A DNA stretch of 64,000 nt from Candidatus Binatia bacterium (lineage in GTDB: Bacteria; Desulfobacterota; Binatia; UBA9968; JAJDTQ01): positions 2,371,042 to 2,435,041 of the forward strand of contig OX638375.1 in NCBI GenBank assembly GCA_951813575.1, given 5' to 3'. The translations under genes were made by a program, and so were the position numbers. Within the stretch, counting starts at the first letter, position 1. Each line of letters starts with the position of its first letter. Positions 1 to 8,557 of this stretch are shown here, one piece after another. The notes under the pieces were generated by a model, which worked only from the letters and a program-made list of their open reading frames with translations, did not search any database and had not been told where the DNA came from.

Positions 1-653
1 TCATCCTGGGCCTGGGCATCGCCGGCAACAACGACCTCATCAAACGCGAGTTCGCCGGTTGCGGCGTGGATTCCCGCCACCGCATCGGCATCTTCGAGGA
101 GGGCGTCGCCCTCATGCGGCGGCTATGGACCGAAAACGAGGTGAGCTTTCACGGGCGCCACTTCCAGCTCGACGGCGTGCGCCTGGGGCTCCACCCGGCA
201 CAACCCTCCGGCATCCCGCTGTGGCTCGCCGGCAGCGTGGACAACGCGCTGCGCCGGGTGCTGCGGCTCGGCGACGGCTGGTTCCCGCTGCCCAACTCCC
301 CGGAGAGCTTCGCCCGCAACTGGGAGCGGATCGAATCTCTGGCGCAAGAGATGGGACAGGACGCCGCCCGGCTCGCCCGCGCCGTCTACGTCACCGTCAA
401 CCTGAACGACGACACCGCCCAGGCCGAGCGCGAGATGCGCGCGTTCATGGAAGGCTATTACAAGGTGTCCTACGAGACCATGGTGGCCGTGCAACCCCCA
501 TGCAACGGCCCGGCCGCCCGATGCATCGAATGGCTCCAGGCCTACGTGGAGCGGGGCGCCAAGACCATCGTCGTGCGTTTCGGCAGCCCCGACCAGACCG
601 CCCAGCAGGAACGCTTCGCCACCGAGGTAATGCCCGCGCTCCGCGCCGCATGA
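1..653 (+). CDS. LLM-class flavin-dependent oxidoreductase, 5'-partial
   Basis: The reading frame is already open at base 3, so the N-terminus lies outside the window; 217 codons are visible. It has the luciferase-like monooxygenase (bacterial luciferase/F420 superfamily) pattern: a segment reading GLGIAGNNDLIKREF, then 'LMRRLWTENEVSFHGRHFQLDG', here split at the typical W-(S/T)-x4-V-x-F-x-G stretch, then 'PLWLAGSVDNALRRVLRLGDGW' in the expected order. The family uses FMN or F420 to oxidise or oxygenate diverse small molecules; the substrate cannot be told from sequence. A GTG at 66 could be taken as a start, but homologous sequence continues upstream, so that start is unlikely. A second LLM gene follows after 24 bases, suggesting a shared transcript. 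Confidence 0.85.
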   Translation, partial: ILGLGIAGNNDLIKREFAGCGVDSRHRIGIFEEGVALMRRLWTENEVSFHGRHFQLDGVRLGLHPAQPSGIPLWLAGSVDNALRRVLRLGDGWFPLPNSPESFARNWERIESLAQEMGQDAARLARAVYVTVNLNDDTAQAEREMRAFMEGYYKVSYETMVAVQPPCNGPAARCIEWLQAYVERGAKTIVVRFGSPDQTAQQERFATEVMPALRAA

Positions 654-677
654 CAGGAACGCCACCGGAAGGAAAGC

Positions 678-1715
678 ATGTCAGACCTCCAGTTCGACCT
701 CGGCTTCAGCTCGCGCACCGTCGCCTCCTACCCGCTGGGCCGGCGGGTCGCCATCATCAAGAGCGCGGAGGCCCTCGGGTTCGACCGCCTGTGGCATTCC
801 AACGAGAAGTTCGGCCGCGACATGGTGGCCAACATGACCCTCAGCGCCGCCCATACCGAACGCATCGGCATCGGCGCCGCGGTCACCGACCCCTACAGCG
901 TCCATCCGGCTCTAACCGCCGCCGCCATGGCCACGGTGGACGACATTTCCTCGGGCCGAGTCGTCGTCGGCATCGGCGCCGGCGGCTCGGGCTTTCCCGC
1001 CATGGGCATCCAGCGGGAGCGCCCGGTGGCCGCCATGGCCGACGCCATCGCCATCATGCGCGGCATGTGGGCGGGCAAGCCCGCCACGGTGGACGGCAAG
1101 GTGGTGAGCGTGAACAACGGCGTGCTGGGATTTCCCGCCCGGGCCGACATCCGCATCGTCATCGCCAGCCGCGGCCCGGCGGTGTTCCGCCTGACCGGAC
1201 GCATCGCCGACGGCGCCATGATCGCCACCATGGCCACGCCCGAGGGCGTCCGCACCGCCTGGGACTTCGTCCGGCAGGGCGCGCAACAGGCCGGCCGCGA
1301 CCCCGAGGACATCGAGATCATCTCCCGCGTCGACACCTGCGTGGACCGGGACCGCGACAAGGCCCGGGCCGGAGTCCGGCAGATGATCGCCTTCCTGTTG
1401 TGGAGCAGCTACCCCAACCGCGACTTCGTCACCCAGTTGGGCATGGAGGTCCCCGCCGAGCTGGAGGCCATGATCGCCAAGCGCGACTACGAGCTCATGT
1501 TCAAGGCCGGACCGCTGGTGCCCGAGGAGTTCGTCGACGCCTTCGCCTGGGCCGGCACCCCCGAGGAAGTCGCCGCCAAGATCACCCGCATCGCCGAAAT
1601 GGGCATCCGCCGCTTCGGCACCTGGGTGCTCGCCCCGCCGGGAGGCGGGATCGAGTCGGTGATTCAGTTGATCGCGGAGGAAGTGATGCCGCGGGTGCGA
1701 GCGGCCTTCTCATAA
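678..1715 (+). CDS. LLM-class flavin-dependent oxidoreductase
   Basis: This 345-residue protein is full length for the luciferase-like/F420-dependent (MER-type) superfamily. The N-terminal TIM-barrel strand (residues 1-45) includes a 'GFDRLWHSNEKF' segment. Residues around 95-110 carry a glycine-rich SGRVVVGIGAGGSG motif typical of the flavin or F420 phosphate pocket, and residues around 155-175 read IVIASRGPAVFRLTGRIADG, a conserved LLM block. The start ATG at 678 follows a GGAAAG-like ribosome site. It probably forms an operon with the partial LLM gene just upstream. Its last 6 bases overlap the convergent DUF1611 gene. The natural substrate is unknown. Confidence 0.88.
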   Translation: MSDLQFDLGFSSRTVASYPLGRRVAIIKSAEALGFDRLWHSNEKFGRDMVANMTLSAAHTERIGIGAAVTDPYSVHPALTAAAMATVDDISSGRVVVGIGAGGSGFPAMGIQRERPVAAMADAIAIMRGMWAGKPATVDGKVVSVNNGVLGFPARADIRIVIASRGPAVFRLTGRIADGAMIATMATPEGVRTAWDFVRQGAQQAGRDPEDIEIISRVDTCVDRDRDKARAGVRQMIAFLLWSSYPNRDFVTQLGMEVPAELEAMIAKRDYELMFKAGPLVPEEFVDAFAWAGTPEEVAAKITRIAEMGIRRFGTWVLAPPGGGIESVIQLIAEEVMPRVRAAFS

Positions 1716-2819
1716 CCCCCCAAACGCCGAAAGCACCATATCTACCAGAATCCGCGGCGGCCGCGTCAGGGGGTCGGTGACCGGGATGCCGAGCTCGTCC
1801 TGGTACCCCGCGATGGCGGCGCTGACATCGGCGTCGGTCATGTTCTCGTGGTTGATGGTGAGGCCGATGACCTTCGTGTCGGAGAAGGTTTGAATGAGAT
1901 GGATCTCGTCGGCCGGCTCGGGCATCGGCATGTGCGCAAAGTCGGCACGGTGGGCTCGCGCGGGTGCGTGCTGCAACACGACGCCGTCGGGACAGGCGCC
2001 GCGGAGGATCAAGGCGGAGGTCGGGTAGGCGGGGTGACTGAGAGCGCCTTGCCCTTCGACAACGATCACGTCGGGTTTCTCGGCTTCGAACGCTTCCATG
2101 ATCGTCCCTTCGAGCTCGCCGGCGCAGAACTGTGAAGGAACGGCGTCGAGGGCGACCCCATACCGGGCTCCCTGGATCAGGCCGGTCTGGCCGGTGCCGA
2201 TCATCACCGCGTTGATGCCACGGTCATTGAGCGCCCGGGTCAGGACGGTTGCGGTGGTGCGCTTGCCGACGGAGCAATCGGTGCCGAGGACGACGATGCG
2301 GGGGCAGGTGACCTCCGCGATGCGGCCGCTGAAAGTTCGCAGGCTCTCCCTGGCAGGAGGCTTGCGGACGTCGACGATCTTCACGTTTCGTGCGGCGCTG
2401 GCCGCTACGAACTCCGGGTCGTCGGTCAAGAACTCGTGAAGCCCGTTCACGACGTTCATTCTCAGGTCGATGGCCTCGAGCAGCATACCCCGATCGCGGG
2501 ACGACAACCTGCCGCTGGCGGGAGCCATGCCGAAAATGAAGTAGTCGGGGGTGGCGCCGGCGCGCGTCAGCGCATCGGCCAAGTCGCGGCAGACGGGAAT
2601 CCCTTTCGGCGGCTCGCCAAGCACGGCGCCGGCATCGAGACCGGCCTTCTCGCTGTCGATGACCGAAAGGATCTCATAGAGCTCGGAGTGCCGGACCAGG
2701 CCGTTGGCGGTCTTTCCGTCAATGGCGCCGAAGTTCCCTTCGCAGTAGACGATGGCCGTCGCGGCTTCGGGCGATTGTGCGGTCTTGTCAGCGGCCGGTG
2801 CGATAAGGTCCTCTTCTCT
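1710..2819 (-). CDS. DUF1611 family P-loop protein; start codon not identifiable
   Basis: The C-terminal 304 residues (from a GTG at 2624) match DUF1611, with a P-loop-like GTDCSVGKRTT segment and a VIVVEGQGALSHP block. DUF1611 proteins are predicted NAD/ATP-dependent enzymes related to dethiobiotin synthetase-like P-loop folds, often found beside amino acid racemase or epimerase genes. The frame stays open upstream to 2819 and encodes clear family sequence there (TAIVYCEGNFGAIDGKTANG, then LVRHSELYEILSVIDSEKAG). The 2624 GTG is therefore an internal codon. No ATG, GTG or TTG occurs in the upstream stretch before the TAA at 2820-2822; only ATC, ATT and CTG codons are present. Either a non-canonical start is used or a one-base indel joined or broke the N-terminus: a GTG at 2845 lies in the neighbouring frame. 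It could be a recent pseudogene. Confidence 0.75.
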   Translation of the reverse strand, partial: REEDLIAPAADKTAQSPEAATAIVYCEGNFGAIDGKTANGLVRHSELYEILSVIDSEKAGLDAGAVLGEPPKGIPVCRDLADALTRAGATPDYFIFGMAPASGRLSSRDRGMLLEAIDLRMNVVNGLHEFLTDDPEFVAASAARNVKIVDVRKPPARESLRTFSGRIAEVTCPRIVVLGTDCSVGKRTTATVLTRALNDRGINAVMIGTGQTGLIQGARYGVALDAVPSQFCAGELEGTIMEAFEAEKPDVIVVEGQGALSHPAYPTSALILRGACPDGVVLQHAPARAHRADFAHMPMPEPADEIHLIQTFSDTKVIGLTINHENMTDADVSAAIAGYQDELGIPVTDPLTRPPRILVDMVLSAFGGL

Positions 2820-2899
2820 TTAAGGCCGAATGCGGCTCCGGGCACTTGTCCGGGAGGCCGGCTTCGACTCGCCTGTATTCCGTGCCGAACGGCGGCCGG

Positions 2900-4819
2900 C
2901 TATCCGACAGCGGCGACGCGGAGCCGCGCCCGATACCACTCCCACCCGGTCAGGGCCCCGCCCACCACCAGGCCGACGACGTTCCACTGGAGCCACGGGG
3001 TGACCATGCCCAGGCTGGCGGCCAGGAAGAGCAGGCGGGTTATTCCATCGAGGTTCCTGTAGCAGTAGCCCTGGACGGCCATGCCCATGGCGATCATGCT
3101 CAACACCGCGAAAGCGACGGTTACGGTGACCTCCGCGGCGTTGCCGATGGTGATGAGCGCGGAGTTGGCCACGAACGCGTAGGGGAGCACGAAGGCGGGC
3201 AGCGCCAGCTTTACGGCTTCGATGGACGTGGGCACCACGGGAGACTGGGCGATGGCCGCCGCCGCGTAGCTCGTTGGCGCGGTGGGCGGCGTGATGGCCG
3301 AGATGGCGCAGAAGAAGATTACGAACAGATGGGCCTGGGGCACGATCGCGTCGGCATCGAGTCCCATGTTCCTGAGCATGACCACCAGGGCCGGGATGGC
3401 GATGCCCACCTGCACGATGTAGGCGGACGACAGCGGCAGGCCCATACCCAGGATGATGGCGGTGATCATGACGAAGACCAGGGCCAGCAGCAGGTGCCCG
3501 CCCGCCAGGTCCACGATGACGCCGGAGAACTTGATGGCGACGCCGGTGAGGTCGAAGATGCCCACCATGATGCCGGAGGTGATGATGGCCACGGCCACCA
3601 CGGTGGACTGGATGCCGCCCTGCACGAGAGCGTCCCAGATGTCCTTGAGGCCCATGCGCGTTGCCTTGCGGAACCAGCTCACGATCACGATGCCGACGAT
3701 GCAGCGCACCACCGCGTAGCCCGGGCTGAAGCCGGCTACCAGGAGATAGATCAGGATAATCAGGGGCAGCGCCAGGTGCCCCCGGTCCATGATGGTCTTC
3801 TTGAGGCTCGGCAACTCGTCCCGCGGCACCGTGGGGATCTTCTCCTTGACCGCGTAGATGTGCACCATGATGCCCACGGCGAGGAAGTACAGCACCGCGG
3901 GGACCAGGATGTACTGCATCACGTTGACGTAGGGGATGCCGGTGTACTCCGACATCAGGAAGCCGGCGGACGCCATCACCGGCGGCATGATCAGGCCGCC
4001 GGTGGACGCCGACGCTTCCACCGCGCCGGCCATGTAGTCCTTGAAGCCGATCTTCTTCATCATCGGGATGCTGAAGGAGCCGGTGATCACGGCGTTGGCC
4101 GTGCTGCTGCCCGAAATGGAGCCCATCAGGCCGCTGGACACCACCGCGATCTTGGCCGGCCCGCCCCGGAACCGCCCGGCAAGGGCGGTGGCGAACTCGA
4201 TGGTGAACAGGCCGAAGCCCGACTTCTCGAGGAAGGCCCCGAAGACGATGAACAGGAAGATGAAGTTGGCCGAGATATGGGTCGGCAGCCCGAACAGCCC
4301 ATCCGTGAGGAAGTACTGGTTATCCGCCACCTCCGACGCCGTGTAACCCAGGTGCGTGAGGAATCCAGGCAAGTAGGGCCCAAGGAACGCGAACAGGAAA
4401 ATGATCAAGGCCAGCGCCGCCAGCGGCCAGCCGACCGCGCGACGGCAGGCCTCGAGGGTCAGCGCCACCGCGCCGAAAGCCAGCACGACCTGGAAGGGGG
4501 CGAAATCCTCCGTGTAGCCGATGTGCTGGATGATCCACTCGTACTCGTAGAAGAGATAACCCATGGTCGTGAGCCACAGGCCAATGACCACGACATCGTA
4601 CCAGGGAAGCTTTCCGTCATCCGGCCGGCGGAACGCCGGGAAGCTCAAGAAGGTAATGCCCATCATCAACGTGACGTGGATCACGCGATGCAGGAAGGCT
4701 TCAGGTTGCCCGAAGAAACCGGTGTAGATGTGGTAGGCCGAGGTCGCGAAAGCTACCAGGGTCAGGATGATCCCGGCGACCCCTGTCAGGTTGCGCTGCA
4801 TAGGACCGCTCTCTGCCAC
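2900..4819 (-). CDS. TRAP transporter permease, TAXI type, fused DctQ/DctM
   Basis: A 639-residue inner-membrane protein with about 16 hydrophobic segments. It fits the fused small (DctQ-like) plus large (DctM-like) permease that partners TAXI binding proteins. The DctM core is recognisable by 'GPAKIAVVSSGLMGSISGSS', by TGGLIMPPVMASAGF, by GMGLPLSSAYI and by 'SAITPPTAPTSYAAAAIA'. TRAP permeases use the sodium gradient to import organic acids or amino-acid-like compounds captured by the periplasmic partner. The binding protein gene lies immediately upstream on the same strand, separated by 124 bases that contain a strong hairpin. Uptake of a carboxylate linked to the neighbouring oxidoreductases is inference. 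Confidence 0.93.
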   Translation of the reverse strand: MAESGPMQRNLTGVAGIILTLVAFATSAYHIYTGFFGQPEAFLHRVIHVTLMMGITFLSFPAFRRPDDGKLPWYDVVVIGLWLTTMGYLFYEYEWIIQHIGYTEDFAPFQVVLAFGAVALTLEACRRAVGWPLAALALIIFLFAFLGPYLPGFLTHLGYTASEVADNQYFLTDGLFGLPTHISANFIFLFIVFGAFLEKSGFGLFTIEFATALAGRFRGGPAKIAVVSSGLMGSISGSSTANAVITGSFSIPMMKKIGFKDYMAGAVEASASTGGLIMPPVMASAGFLMSEYTGIPYVNVMQYILVPAVLYFLAVGIMVHIYAVKEKIPTVPRDELPSLKKTIMDRGHLALPLIILIYLLVAGFSPGYAVVRCIVGIVIVSWFRKATRMGLKDIWDALVQGGIQSTVVAVAIITSGIMVGIFDLTGVAIKFSGVIVDLAGGHLLLALVFVMITAIILGMGLPLSSAYIVQVGIAIPALVVMLRNMGLDADAIVPQAHLFVIFFCAISAITPPTAPTSYAAAAIAQSPVVPTSIEAVKLALPAFVLPYAFVANSALITIGNAAEVTVTVAFAVLSMIAMGMAVQGYCYRNLDGITRLLFLAASLGMVTPWLQWNVVGLVVGGALTGWEWYRARLRVAAVG

Positions 4820-4894
4820 GTGCCCGATGCGGCGCGGACACCCGGGCGTTCACTCACGTCAGGTGGTTTCACGTTGGTTGAAGGTGTCGAAGTG

Positions 4895-4930
4895 AAAAAA
4901 GAGGGCCGGCGTTCCGCGCCGGCCCTCTTT
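4895..4930 (-). terminator. Intrinsic terminator/attenuator between TAXI binding protein and permease
   Basis: On the minus strand an 11-bp perfect GC stem (bases 4901-4911 pair with 4917-4927, 5-base loop) is followed by six T residues (the A run at 4895-4900). It lies just after the stop of the binding-protein gene and before the permease gene of the same operon. Partial termination here would give more binding protein than permease, a usual need for binding-protein-dependent transporters. The structure is seen; the differential expression is inferred. Confidence 0.75.
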
Positions 4931-4943
4931 GCGCAGGGTCCCT

Positions 4944-5900
4944 CTACTTCAGGACGCCCTTCTCCTTCAGGTACTTCTCCATGCCGGGGTGCCGCGGCGC
5001 GCCCACGTCGTTGGTGGCGTTGGCCACCTTGACGCGCTCGAAGGCTTTCACGGCTCCGGCGAAGTCGCCCAGGTTGTCGTAGACGGTCTTCGTGAGCTTG
5101 TAGACGCGCTCCTCCGGAACGTCCTCGTTCGTAATGATGAGCAGGAAGGTCTGAACGGTGTTCACGTCGTTCTTCTGGTCGTAGTTCTTCTTGTCCAACG
5201 TGAAGGGGCCGACGCCGGGATTGGCCGTGTTCATCTTCGCAATGTCTTCCTTGGAGAAGGAGAGAATGCGGATCGGCGCATGCGCCGCCAACTGCACGAT
5301 GGGCGCGTAGTTCTCCTCGCCGGGGCCGAGGTACGCGTCAATGTGGTTGTCCTTCATCTGGGCCACGGCGTCGTTGAAGCCCAGATAGTTGACCTTGGAG
5401 AAATCACTGTACTTGATGCCCAGGGCGCCCAACATCTGCTGGTTCAGCGCCTGAAACGAGAACCGCTTGGGCATGACGTTGACTCGCTTGCCCTTGAGCT
5501 GCTCGTACGACGTGACATCGGATTTCGCCCACACCAGCCAGAACAGGTAGTTGGGGTACAGCACCGCGGCCACGCGCACCTTCTTGGCCTGCGCCTCCTT
5601 GCCCTTGAACATCTTGGCCCCCTTGAGGGCTTCCTGGATGCTCGTTGCGCTGGAGAGGCCGAAGCTCAACTTGCCGGCCATGACGTTCAGCAGGTTGGAC
5701 GTGCCGCCGCCGATTTCCACGGTCACCTTGTCGCCGTAGTTCTTGTCGGCCAGCCGCTGCAACACGGTCCCGATGGGGTACCAGGAACCGCCTGGCTTCG
5801 AGGCGCCAAACTTGTAGCTCTCCGCCAGGGCCGCCGGCGCGAGCGTCGCGACAAAAACCGCGATCAACGAAACTACCATAAACCTCTTTAATCGACTCAT
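4944..5900 (-). CDS. TAXI family TRAP transporter solute-binding subunit
   Basis: A 318-residue periplasmic binding protein. The start at 5900 is chosen because AAGGAG lies 6 bases upstream and it opens a clean signal peptide (MSRLKRFMVVSLIAVFVATL, cleaved after ALA); a longer ATG at 5996 adds an unlikely polar leader. The mature protein begins with the TAXI signature YKFGASKPGGSWYPIGTVL and contains VEIGGGTSNLLNVMAGKLSFG, both typical of the TRAP-associated extracytoplasmic immunogenic-like family. It captures the solute for the fused permease encoded downstream. TAXI proteins bind glutamate or other small carboxylates in the few known cases; the ligand here is unknown. It is transcribed divergently from the amine-oxidase gene. 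Confidence 0.93.
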   Translation of the reverse strand: MSRLKRFMVVSLIAVFVATLAPAALAESYKFGASKPGGSWYPIGTVLQRLADKNYGDKVTVEIGGGTSNLLNVMAGKLSFGLSSATSIQEALKGAKMFKGKEAQAKKVRVAAVLYPNYLFWLVWAKSDVTSYEQLKGKRVNVMPKRFSFQALNQQMLGALGIKYSDFSKVNYLGFNDAVAQMKDNHIDAYLGPGEENYAPIVQLAAHAPIRILSFSKEDIAKMNTANPGVGPFTLDKKNYDQKNDVNTVQTFLLIITNEDVPEERVYKLTKTVYDNLGDFAGAVKAFERVKVANATNDVGAPRHPGMEKYLKEKGVLK

Positions 5901-6025
5901 CGGGATCTCCTTTCGCTGCTCTCTCCCGCACACGCGCGCGCGGGTGCTCGGACAATTGAAGTAGCCGAAGCTACTTGCGTTGCACCTAAAAGTCAAGAAC
6001 GATAGTGCCGGGAAGGAGGGCGACC

Positions 6026-7591
6026 ATGAGCATGACCCGACGTGACTTCATCCAGTCCCTGGGCGCGGTCGCCGGGGTGGAGGCGGTCCACCGGACCATG
6101 CAGGCGCTGGGGCTGTCGGGGACGGGCGAGGCCCGCGCGGCGGCGCCCGGTCTGCCGCGCGGCTCGGGCCAGGGAAAGAGCGTCGTGATTCTCGGCGCCG
6201 GCATCTCCGGCATGGCGGCCGCCTACGAGCTGTCGAAGGCGGGCTACCGCTGCACGATCCTGGAGGCCGACGGGCGCGCCGGCGGGCGCAATCTGACGGT
6301 GCGTGGCGGCGACGTGATCGAAGAGACCGGCGGCCGGCAGCGGGTGGCGTTCGACCGCGGAGACCACCTGTACGCTAACCTCGGGCCGGCCCGCATTCCC
6401 TATCACCACCGCGCGATTCTCGGTTACTGCAAGGAGTTCGGCGTCGAGTTGGAAGTTTTCACCAACGACAACCGCGCCGCTCTTTTCCACAACCGGGAAC
6501 GCTTCGGCGGCAAGCCGGTGGCGGCCCGCCAGGTCGTTACCGACACCCGCGGCTACATCGCGGAGCTGCTCGCCAAGGCCGTCGACGGCGATGCCCTCGA
6601 CGGCGAACTGACCGGCGAGGACAAGGAGCGGGTGCTCGAAATGCTGGTCCAGTGGGGCGGCCTGGACCCGGACCGGCTCTACAAGGGCTCGGACCGCGCT
6701 GGCTATCGCGGCGAGGAACTCCACGCGGGCCTCAAGGCCGGCGGCGAGGTGAACCCCCCGCTGGACTTTGGCGACCTGCTCAAGGCGGACTTCTGGCAGT
6801 ACAAGCTCCACTTCAGCCATTTCCTCAACCAGAACCCCACGTTGTTTCAGCCGGTGGGCGGCATGGACGCCATCGCCAAGGCTTTCGAGCGGCGCGTCGG
6901 GCCGCTCATCCGATACCACAGCCCCACCAAACAGATCCGCAAGACGCCGGACGGCGTTCGCATCGTCTACCGGCAGGGCGGGCGTGACGCCGACGGCGCC
7001 ATCGACGCGGACTTCGCCGTCTGCACCATCCCCGCGCCCGTGCTGAAGGACATCCCCAACGACTTCTCCCGGGAGACGCAGTCGGCCATCGAGTCCATCG
7101 AGTTCGTGCCCGCGGTCAAGGTCGCGTTCCAGGCCCGCCGCCGGTTCTGGGAAGAAGATCACGCTATCTACGGCGGAATCTCGTGGACCGACCAGGACAT
7201 CACGCAGATCTGGTATCCGCCCTACGGCTATCACCGGGACAAAGGGATCATCGTTGGAGCCTACATATGGGACGACAAGCCCGGACTGCGTTTCGGGGAA
7301 ATGACCCCGGCGGAGCGGCTGCGGGCCGCCGCCGCCGAGGGCGAGCGCATCCACCCCGGATATGCCGCGGAGATGGAGTCCGGGGTCAGCCTGGCCTGGG
7401 CCAGGAGGCCCTTCCAGAAGGGCGGCTGGCCGAAAAGCCGTCACAAGTCGCCGGAAGCACTGCAAAAGCCCGACGGACCCATCCACTTTGCCGGCGACCA
7501 GGTCAGCGGCCTGCCCGGATGGCAGGAGGGTGCCGTGCTCGGAGCCCACATGGCCGTCAACGCCATCCATGAGCAAGCGATGGCGAAGTAG
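6026..7591 (+). CDS. Tat-exported FAD-dependent amine oxidase family protein
   Basis: A flavin monoamine-oxidase fold protein of 521 residues from the preferred ATG at 6026, which has GGAAGGAGGG just upstream; a GTG at 6005 is possible. The N-terminus reads MSMTRRDFIQSLGAVAG, a twin-arginine signal, so folded export to the periplasm is likely. The FAD dinucleotide-binding motif follows (VVILGAGISGMAAAYELSKAG), with the second arginine/glycine patch GRAGGRNLTVRGG, and the family's C-terminal FAD block (HFAGDQVSGLPGWQEGAVLGA). The family oxidises amines or L-amino acids, releasing aldehyde or oxo-acid, ammonia and H2O2. The molybdenum hydroxylase genes 91 bases downstream could oxidise a resulting aldehyde; that link is inference. 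Confidence 0.88.
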   Translation: MSMTRRDFIQSLGAVAGVEAVHRTMQALGLSGTGEARAAAPGLPRGSGQGKSVVILGAGISGMAAAYELSKAGYRCTILEADGRAGGRNLTVRGGDVIEETGGRQRVAFDRGDHLYANLGPARIPYHHRAILGYCKEFGVELEVFTNDNRAALFHNRERFGGKPVAARQVVTDTRGYIAELLAKAVDGDALDGELTGEDKERVLEMLVQWGGLDPDRLYKGSDRAGYRGEELHAGLKAGGEVNPPLDFGDLLKADFWQYKLHFSHFLNQNPTLFQPVGGMDAIAKAFERRVGPLIRYHSPTKQIRKTPDGVRIVYRQGGRDADGAIDADFAVCTIPAPVLKDIPNDFSRETQSAIESIEFVPAVKVAFQARRRFWEEDHAIYGGISWTDQDITQIWYPPYGYHRDKGIIVGAYIWDDKPGLRFGEMTPAERLRAAAAEGERIHPGYAAEMESGVSLAWARRPFQKGGWPKSRHKSPEALQKPDGPIHFAGDQVSGLPGWQEGAVLGAHMAVNAIHEQAMAK

Positions 7592-7681
7592 CGCGCTTCG
7601 GGCACGGGCGCCGGCTTTCCCGTCCATCTTGACAACCTCGGGGTAATTGGCTAGGCACCCCAGAAAGCAGCATCCGCCCCC

Positions 7682-8557
7682 ATGAAACCCGCACCCTTCA
7701 CCTACTACTGTCCGGACACCCTCGATGAAGCGGTCCGCCTGCTCCACGAGCACGGCGACGACGGCAAGATCCTTGCCGGCGGACAGAGCCTGATGCCGCT
7801 CATGAGCCTGCGCCTGGCCCGGCCGGCCGTGATCGTGGACATGAACCGCGTTCCCGGCCTGGACCGCATCGCGGTCAACGGCGACGGCGGTCTGAGCATC
7901 GGCGCCATGACGCGCCAGCGGGCGATCGAACGCGACGCCGCGCTCGCCGAACGGAATCCACTGCTGGCGGCGGCGGTGCCCCTCATCGGCCACTTCCAGA
8001 TCCGCAACCGCGGCACGGTGGGCGGCAGCCTGGTCCATGCCGATCCGGCGTCCGAGCTGCCGGCGGTGAGCGTGACCCTGGGCGCCGACTTCGTGCTCGC
8101 CAGCGCCGCCGGGGAACGGGTGGTCAGCGCGGAAGACTTCTATCTCGGCTACATGGCCACGGCCTGCGAGGCCAACGAGGTGCTGACCGAGGTCCGCGTG
8201 CCGGCCTGGAAGGCGGGCCGGCTCTGGGCCATCGACGAAGTGGCCCGGCGCAAGGGCGACTTCGCCATGGCGGGCGTGGCGCTGTGGGTGGACATGGACG
8301 GCGGCGCCTGCGCGGACGCCCGCATCACGCTTTTCGGCGTCGGCGGCAAGCCCGTCCGGGTGGAGAAGGCGGAGCAGCATCTCAAGGGCGCGGCCCTGGA
8401 CGACGCCACCCTCAAGGAGGTGGAGCGCATCGTGTTCGAGGAGTTGGAGCCCGACTCCGACATCCACGCATCGGCGCTGTACCGCAAGGAAGTGGGCGGC
8501 GTGCTCACCCGGCGCGCGCTCGGCGCGGCCGCGGCGAGAGGCACGGAGGCCGCATGA
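7682..8557 (+). CDS. Molybdenum hydroxylase FAD-binding subunit (CoxM/CutM-like)
   Basis: The 291-residue medium subunit of a xanthine dehydrogenase/CO dehydrogenase-family enzyme. It shows the two classic FAD motifs: LAGGQSLMPLMSLR (residues around 32-46) and RNRGTVGGSLVHADPASELP (residues around 107-127, the T-x-G-G-S type motif). It passes electrons between the 2Fe-2S subunit and an acceptor. It starts an M-S-L operon: its stop overlaps the ATG of the 2Fe-2S subunit gene by 4 bases (ATGA at 8554-8557), and the Mo subunit follows. The real substrate (CO, aldehyde, purine or N-heterocycle) cannot be read from this subunit. Confidence 0.93.
   Translation: MKPAPFTYYCPDTLDEAVRLLHEHGDDGKILAGGQSLMPLMSLRLARPAVIVDMNRVPGLDRIAVNGDGGLSIGAMTRQRAIERDAALAERNPLLAAAVPLIGHFQIRNRGTVGGSLVHADPASELPAVSVTLGADFVLASAAGERVVSAEDFYLGYMATACEANEVLTEVRVPAWKAGRLWAIDEVARRKGDFAMAGVALWVDMDGGACADARITLFGVGGKPVRVEKAEQHLKGAALDDATLKEVERIVFEELEPDSDIHASALYRKEVGGVLTRRALGAAAARGTEAA

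Noticed and set aside
59..1780. 573-codon open frame rich in Arg/His/Pro/Gly across both LLM genes
   Set aside because: It is a shifted-frame shadow of two genes with clear family motifs; its composition is the usual one for high-GC shadow frames.
2846..5032. 728-codon plus-strand open frame full of Asp/Gly/His/Arg opposite the TRAP permease
   Set aside because: Antisense shadow of a clear membrane-transporter gene; no family motifs.
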